A stretch of DNA of 7,776 nucleotides. Source: DASRJX01 sp035649235 (GTDB lineage: Bacteria > Acidobacteriota > Polarisedimenticolia > Gp22-AA2). The notes beneath the pieces were generated by a model that was given only the letters and a program-made list of their open reading frames with translations, had not been told where the DNA came from and made no database searches. The position numbers were made by a program, and so were the translations under genes. This document shows positions 5,939-7,776 of this stretch, piece by piece (positions within the stretch are counted from its first letter, which is position 1; every line of letters begins with the position of its first letter). The stretch spans positions 1 to 7,776 of the forward strand of contig DASRJX010000226.1 in NCBI GenBank assembly GCA_035649235.1. The letters are read 5' to 3'.

Positions 5939-6919
5939 ATGACAGCTCCTATCGATCGCCGCAAGTTCCTCGGCACCGCCGTCGCGGGCGGGACGGCGCT
6001 GGGGCTCGGCCGGCTGCCCGGCGTTTTCGCCGGCGACCAGGCGGCCGGACGCGCCGCCGAGAGCCCGCTCCCGAAACGCGCACTGGGGCGCACCGGATAC
6101 GACGTCGCGCTCTTCTCCCTGGGCGGTCAGGCCCTCCTGGAGACGCGGGGGCCGGGGGTCCGGGAGCGGGCGGTCGCCCTCATCCACCGGGCCCTCGACC
6201 TCGGCGTGAACTACTGCGACACGGCGCCGCTCTACGGCCCCAGCCAGGACTATTTCGGCGAGGTCATGAAGACTCGCCGGCGCGAGACCTTCCTGGCCAC
6301 CAAGACGTCGGATCGCACGCGCGACGGATCGCTCCGGCTCCTCCACGAGTCGCTGCGCCGCCTGCAGACGGACCACCTGGATCTCTGGCAGCTGCACCAC
6401 GTGGGGCCGCAGTCCGACCTCGACGGCATCTTCGCGAAAGGAGGCGCCATCGAAGCGCTGCGCCGGGCGCGCGACGAGAAGATGGTCCGCTTTCTGGGCA
6501 TCACCGGGCATTTCGATCCCGCCATGCTCCTCAAGGGACTCCGGCGCTTCGACTTCGACTGCATCCTGATGGCGCTCAACGCGGCCGATCGCCACCACCT
6601 GCCGTTCCAGGAGGACCTCCTGGCCTACGCGGTCAGCAAGCAGATGGGCATCATCGGTATGAAGGTGCCGGCCCGCGGCCGGCTCCTACAGCACGCCGGG
6701 CTGACGATGAAGGAGTGCGTCGACTACGTCTGGAGCCTGCCGGTGTCGACCATCATCGTCGGCTGCGACTCGATCGCCCAGGTCGAGGAGAACGTCGCCC
6801 TGGCGCGCGGCTTCCAGCCGCTCGACCGCGACCGCTTGGCCCTCCTCGAGGCTCGCACCCGGGCCGAGGGCCTGCAGTGCTCCTGGTACAAGCGCGGCTC
6901 GGTCGAGCCCTGGGGCTGA
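5939..6919 (+). CDS. Tat-exported aldo/keto reductase
   Basis: A predicted NAD(P)H-linked oxidoreductase of 326 residues with a (beta/alpha)8 barrel. Residues 1-31 look like a twin-arginine signal: DRRKFLG with R7-R8, a hydrophobic glycine/alanine stretch, and a likely cut after VFA at 31. The barrel starts at PKRALGRTGYDVALFSLGG. The catalytic tetrad is visible as D94 and Y99 (NYCDTAPLYG), K122 (FLATKTSD) and H153 (DLWQLHHVG). The C-terminal cofactor phosphate-binding region is IIVGCDSIAQVEENVALAR (272-290). Length and motifs are complete for the AKR superfamily. Tat export implies folding with cofactor before transport, or possibly an anchor-like use of the signal. The substrate is unknown. 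ATG 5939 is chosen because it begins the signal peptide; the same frame stays open far upstream, but that part overlaps the beta-barrel gene and the terminator. It ends 39 bases from the convergent GT39 gene, with no clear terminator between. Confidence 0.9.
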   Translation: MTAPIDRRKFLGTAVAGGTALGLGRLPGVFAGDQAAGRAAESPLPKRALGRTGYDVALFSLGGQALLETRGPGVRERAVALIHRALDLGVNYCDTAPLYGPSQDYFGEVMKTRRRETFLATKTSDRTRDGSLRLLHESLRRLQTDHLDLWQLHHVGPQSDLDGIFAKGGAIEALRRARDEKMVRFLGITGHFDPAMLLKGLRRFDFDCILMALNAADRHHLPFQEDLLAYAVSKQMGIIGMKVPARGRLLQHAGLTMKECVDYVWSLPVSTIIVGCDSIAQVEENVALARGFQPLDRDRLALLEARTRAEGLQCSWYKRGSVEPWG

Positions 6920-6958
6920 TGGCACGTGCCGCCGGCGCCACCGGGCCGCGGGCCGTGC

Positions 6959-7776
6959 TCAGTTCCAGTGCTTCAGGCGGGGCCAGAGCTCGGCAAGCGA
7001 GGTCTTGAGGCCCCGGCAGACGTAGATCGGGTTGTTCTCCTCGGCCATGCCCCAGGGATGCGAGTGGACCGCGGCCTCCTCGACCGAGGCGCAGACGTGC
7101 TCCAGGTCCTCGCGATCGCCCTGCAGGACGATGAAGACGTCGCCGCGGCTCTCGCCGGGTCCCCACAGGAAATGCGTCTGGTGGGCGCTGACCGCGGGCG
7201 GCAGCCCGAAACGCGGCCCGAACAGATTGATGGCGCCCGCCTCGCCGTAGTTGTTCGCGAAGATGCCGGTCCGGGCCCTCTCCTCGGGCGGGAGAGCGTT
7301 GTAGATGCGGGCGACCTCGGCCGCCAGCTCCTCCCAGCCGAACTGGTCGCCGAACGGCTGCGGCAATGGACCGCGGTGTCCCACCTCCGTCTTCGGCGGC
7401 GAGATGCCGAGCGTCTTCTCGTACGCGACGTAGTCCTCCGGGTCCAGGAGGGGCAGGGCGAGCGGTGCCGTGACGGCGCCCGCCGCCAGGACCAGCGTCA
7501 CGCAGGCCGCCTGCGCCACGAGCCGCCCCCTGCCGCGCAGTCGCTGCACGCCCGACTCCAGCGCCACCGAGCCGGCCGCGAACAGCATCGGGTAGATCGG
7601 TGCCAGGTAGTAGTTCTTCCCCTTCAGCGCGAACAGCAGAGCGTAGAAGACCAGGTACGTCCAGCCGAGCATCCGGTACCGTCCCCGGCGCGCCAGGAGG
7701 AGCCAGACCAGTCCCGCGAGCCAGAGCGGGAAGAGCACCGGATGCACGATGAAGATCTGCTGCCGCAGGAAATCCC
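6959..7776 (-). CDS. GT39-type membrane glycosyltransferase, C-terminal part (5' end outside window)
   Basis: The last 271 residues of a polytopic membrane protein of the ArnT/protein-mannosyltransferase type, which uses a lipid-linked sugar donor outside the inner membrane. The frame is open to the right edge, starting DFLRQQIFIVHP; the GTG at 7747 is internal, not the true start. Visible are three hydrophobic helices (about 10-28, 36-72 as one or two helices, and 86-110) and the KGKNYYLAPIYPML motif at 51-64, typical of the family's membrane core. After residue 111 comes a soluble C-terminal domain of about 160 residues. It contains FGWEELAAEVARIYNALPPEERA, FANNYGEAGAINLFGP and HQTHFLWGPG, and ends at LKHWN. 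Similar tails occur in GT39 proteins of Acidobacteria-like genomes from memory, where the domain's role is not defined. The stop is TGA at 6961-6959. The missing N-terminal part should hold the catalytic acidic residues. Confidence 0.85.
   Translation of the reverse strand, partial: DFLRQQIFIVHPVLFPLWLAGLVWLLLARRGRYRMLGWTYLVFYALLFALKGKNYYLAPIYPMLFAAGSVALESGVQRLRGRGRLVAQAACVTLVLAAGAVTAPLALPLLDPEDYVAYEKTLGISPPKTEVGHRGPLPQPFGDQFGWEELAAEVARIYNALPPEERARTGIFANNYGEAGAINLFGPRFGLPPAVSAHQTHFLWGPGESRGDVFIVLQGDREDLEHVCASVEEAAVHSHPWGMAEENNPIYVCRGLKTSLAELWPRLKHWN

Noticed and set aside
6921..6930. Perfect 10-bp palindrome GGCACGTGCC between the convergent genes
   Set aside because: Short, GC-rich and not followed by a T-run, so neither a terminator nor an operator can be supported.
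1..7776. Search for mobile elements, CRISPR arrays, tRNA or rRNA genes, toxin-antitoxin or defence systems
   Set aside because: No transposase or integrase motifs, no regularly spaced repeats, no tRNA-like cloverleaf and no defence-protein families were seen by eye on either strand.

Overview
The window is a very GC-rich stretch of bacterial chromosome. Coding bias is strong enough to leave long open shadow frames on both strands. The gene content is Gram-negative: an outer-membrane beta-barrel protein with a Sec signal, a Tat-exported oxidoreductase, and membrane glycosyltransferases. The overall look (the GT39 protein with its soluble C-terminal domain, and the Tat-type aldo/keto reductase) would suit Acidobacteriota or a related soil or sediment phylum. 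That placement is inference; there is no rRNA or marker gene here to prove it.

Layout. The first 148 bases are the 3' end of an unidentified plus-strand gene. Next come two plus-strand membrane transporters 12 bases apart: a proton-dependent oligopeptide transporter (POT/PTR2) and a CPA2-type cation:proton antiporter. The antiporter gene overlaps tail-to-tail by 32 bases with a minus-strand family 2 glycosyltransferase. That gene is divergent from a PF14907-type nucleotidyltransferase family gene, and the 120-base spacer between them carries two overlapping promoter candidates. A 249-base spacer follows, with an 11-bp direct repeat over a promoter candidate. It leads to a small secreted beta-barrel protein closed by a textbook rho-independent terminator. 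A Tat-signal aldo/keto reductase follows under its own promoter candidate, which may give a leaderless or nearly leaderless transcript. The last gene is on the minus strand and runs off the right edge: the C-terminal part of a GT39-type (ArnT/PMT-like) membrane glycosyltransferase.

How the genes relate. The only convincing co-transcribed pair is POT plus antiporter. Both use the proton gradient, so a link between peptide uptake and ion or pH balance is possible but unproven. The two glycosyltransferases and the nucleotidyltransferase family protein hint at surface polysaccharide or glycan work, although they are not one operon. I see no mobile element, CRISPR array, tRNA, rRNA, defence island or clear undescribed system. 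The window reads as ordinary chromosomal housekeeping and envelope genes with a few modest oddities, given in the findings.
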